Positions 62,784-64,000 of a stretch of DNA of 64,000 nt are shown here, piece after piece (positions within the stretch are counted from its first letter, which is position 1; each line of letters begins with the position of its first letter). The translations under genes were made by a program, and so were the position numbers. This DNA is from Sphingopyxis sp. H053 (GTDB lineage: Bacteria; Pseudomonadota; Alphaproteobacteria; Sphingomonadales; Sphingomonadaceae). Below the pieces are notes generated by a model. It was not told the origin of the DNA and searched no databases. It saw nothing but the letters and a program-made list of their open reading frames with translations. The stretch covers positions 1 through 64,000 of the forward strand of contig NZ_LNRU01000007.1 of NCBI RefSeq assembly GCF_001468225.1, given 5' to 3'.

Positions 62784-63499
62784 GCAAGATGCGCCAGCAG
62801 CAGCGCCGCGGCGAGCAGCAGGCTTTCGGAGATCTCGATTCCCGCGCCATGGCCATCGCCTGAAATCCCGCCGATCCTGCGCAGCAGCCACCAGCCACAG
62901 AGGAGGAAGATCAGGGGTGCGATGAGCAGCGAGGGTGATACCCACGCCGCAGCGGCGAGAGCCAAGCCCCAGATGACGAAGTCCACTGGTCGCACGGCAT
63001 TGCGGAAACGCGACCCGAGTCCCGCGTGAAGGTCGGGCAGCGCGCGCGACCATGCGAGCGGGCCGATCCGCGCGGCAAAGGGTATGAGCGCGATGGCGGC
63101 GAACATCTGGCGATCGAGCAGCGCGTGGAGCAGCACCAGCTTGGCGATCAGTTGCAGCGCGATGGTCACCACCGCGAAGCTGCCAACATGCGGATCGGAG
63201 AGGACGCCGAGCAGGCGTTCGCGGTCCTTGTGCGCCGCCCCGCTTGCGTCGGCGATATCGCCGAGCCCGTCGAGGTGCAGCGCACCGGTCACTGCGACCC
63301 AGAGGATGAGCGCGCACGAGGCGCCGGTCCACGGATCGATCCGCGCGCCGGCCCAGCCGCCTGCAGCGACAATCGCGCCGACGATCAGCCCGACTGCGGG
63401 AAACCAGCGCATCGACGCCGCGAATTCGTCGCTCGACACCGAAATGTGCGGGGTGGGGAGGCGCGTCAGGAACTGGATCGCGACGATGAGCCCCTTCAT
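62780..63499 (-). CDS. cobS: Adenosylcobinamide-GDP ribazoletransferase (cobalamin synthase)
   Basis: Polytopic inner-membrane enzyme of 239 residues that joins adenosylcobinamide-GDP with alpha-ribazole to complete cobalamin. Family blocks: FLTRLPTP at the start, LHLDGLGDIADAS with its acidic residues, and RIGPLAWSRALP. The start at 63499 follows from the FLTRLP motif. Overlaps the preceding phosphatase stop by ATGA and cobC by ATGA. Confidence 0.94.
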   Translation of the reverse strand: MKGLIVAIQFLTRLPTPHISVSSDEFAASMRWFPAVGLIVGAIVAAGGWAGARIDPWTGASCALILWVAVTGALHLDGLGDIADASGAAHKDRERLLGVLSDPHVGSFAVVTIALQLIAKLVLLHALLDRQMFAAIALIPFAARIGPLAWSRALPDLHAGLGSRFRNAVRPVDFVIWGLALAAAAWVSPSLLIAPLIFLLCGWWLLRRIGGISGDGHGAGIEISESLLLAAALLLAHLA

Positions 63500-64000
63500 C
63501 GATAGAGCCCCGCGATCTGCGCGCTGGGCGGTTCGCCCGGCCAGACGCAGAGCGAGAGCAGCGCGGCGTAGGGCAGGTCGAACGCCCAGAGCTGGCGCTG
63601 GTCGAACCCGCACAGCGCATGGAGCGCGGCGCGCATCGCGCCGCCGTGGGTGACGATCAATGTTGGAACCGGCGCAAGGTCGGCGATGGCGGCGGACACG
63701 CGCCGGGCGAACACCGACCAGCGTTCGCCGCCGGGCGGGGGATTGGCGTCGGGATCGCTCCAGAAGCGGCCGAGCGCGTCGCGGTCGATGGTGCTCGCCG
63801 CTTGGCCGTCCCAGTCGCCGAAATCGAGTTCGCGCCAGCGCGGATCGATGATGAGCGGCACGCCGATCGCCGCGCCGATCGCTTCGCCGGCCGCGCGGCT
63901 GCGGCGAAGGTCGGATGCGATCAGGCGTTCGATGCCGAGGGTTTCGGCTTGCGCCACGCAAGCGGCGATGCCTTCGGGGGTCGGCGCGCCATCGGTGCGT
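63496..64000 (-). CDS. Histidine phosphatase, probable alpha-ribazole phosphatase (5' end outside)
   Basis: Partial gene; 168 codons are visible and the frame stays open to the window edge. The segment TPEGIAACVAQAETLGIERLIASDLRRSRA and VTHGGAMRAALHAL are the second half of a phosphoglycerate-mutase-like histidine phosphatase; the RHG nucleophile motif must lie just beyond the edge. In a cobalamin operon next to cobS this is most likely the alpha-ribazole-5'-phosphate phosphatase (CobC of enterics). An in-frame GTG at 63957 is not the true start because conserved sequence continues upstream of it. Confidence 0.85.
   Translation of the reverse strand, partial: RTDGAPTPEGIAACVAQAETLGIERLIASDLRRSRAAGEAIGAAIGVPLIIDPRWRELDFGDWDGQAASTIDRDALGRFWSDPDANPPPGGERWSVFARRVSAAIADLAPVPTLIVTHGGAMRAALHALCGFDQRQLWAFDLPYAALLSLCVWPGEPPSAQIAGLYR

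Noticed and set aside
63496..63957. Complete phosphatase gene starting at the GTG at 63957
   Set aside because: Conserved family sequence continues upstream to the window edge, so the gene is truncated by the window.

Overview
The window reads as chromosome of a GC-rich alphaproteobacterium, most likely a sphingomonad of the Sphingopyxis/Sphingomonas type. This is inferred from the trbK-L-F-G-I-DUF2274 gene order, the copAB and czc arrangement, the TonB/PepSY genes and the heavy use of overlapping ATGA/GTGA junctions. No rRNA, complete tRNA, insertion sequence or CRISPR array was seen.

1-11152: right end of an integrative conjugative element. A type IV secretion (trb) module runs off the left edge. 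It is followed by two cargo genes: a CoiA-like zinc-ribbon/PD-(D/E)xK protein and a 1068-residue protein with a restriction-endonuclease-like N-terminus. A tyrosine integrase follows, then the 3' half of tRNA-Gly(GCC), which marks the attachment site. The cargo pair is the best candidate for an undescribed, possibly defensive, system.

11153-26213: regulator and metal-resistance block. An AraC regulator and a methyltransferase come first. A leftward operon (DUF3703, small His-rich protein, czcC, czcB, czcA, czcD) starts from a perfect MerR-type operator/promoter, but no merR gene is present. Next come leftward copCD and rightward Y-X-H-copA-copB, where Y-X-H is a CnrYXH-like anti-sigma/sensor/ECF-sigma module. 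The X protein keeps all five metal ligands of CnrX. One promoter-like motif (YGAGGGS, 13 bases, YGCGTATK) occurs with identical spacing before copC, before Y and before copA, which suggests a single sigma-factor regulon.

26214-36015: a TonB-dependent receptor with two PepSY membrane proteins and a HutC-type GntR regulator, linked by a TGTATATACA operator. Then a LysR regulator divergent from two secreted alpha/beta hydrolases and a carboxymuconolactone decarboxylase-cupin fusion.

36062-58827: a surface-adhesion system. It has a PilZ protein with a C-terminal membrane anchor, a divergent 4688-residue RTX/VWA adhesin, OmpA, a TolC-like channel, a type I secretion ABC exporter, a SleB-type cell-wall hydrolase, an HlyD adaptor, and a convergent LapG-like cysteine protease whose 3' end overlaps hlyD. 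It resembles the Lap biofilm system, but no LapD is in the window.

58912-64000: a leftward, translationally coupled late cobalamin operon (phosphatase, cobS, cobC, cbiB, cobQ, cobU) that runs off the right edge.
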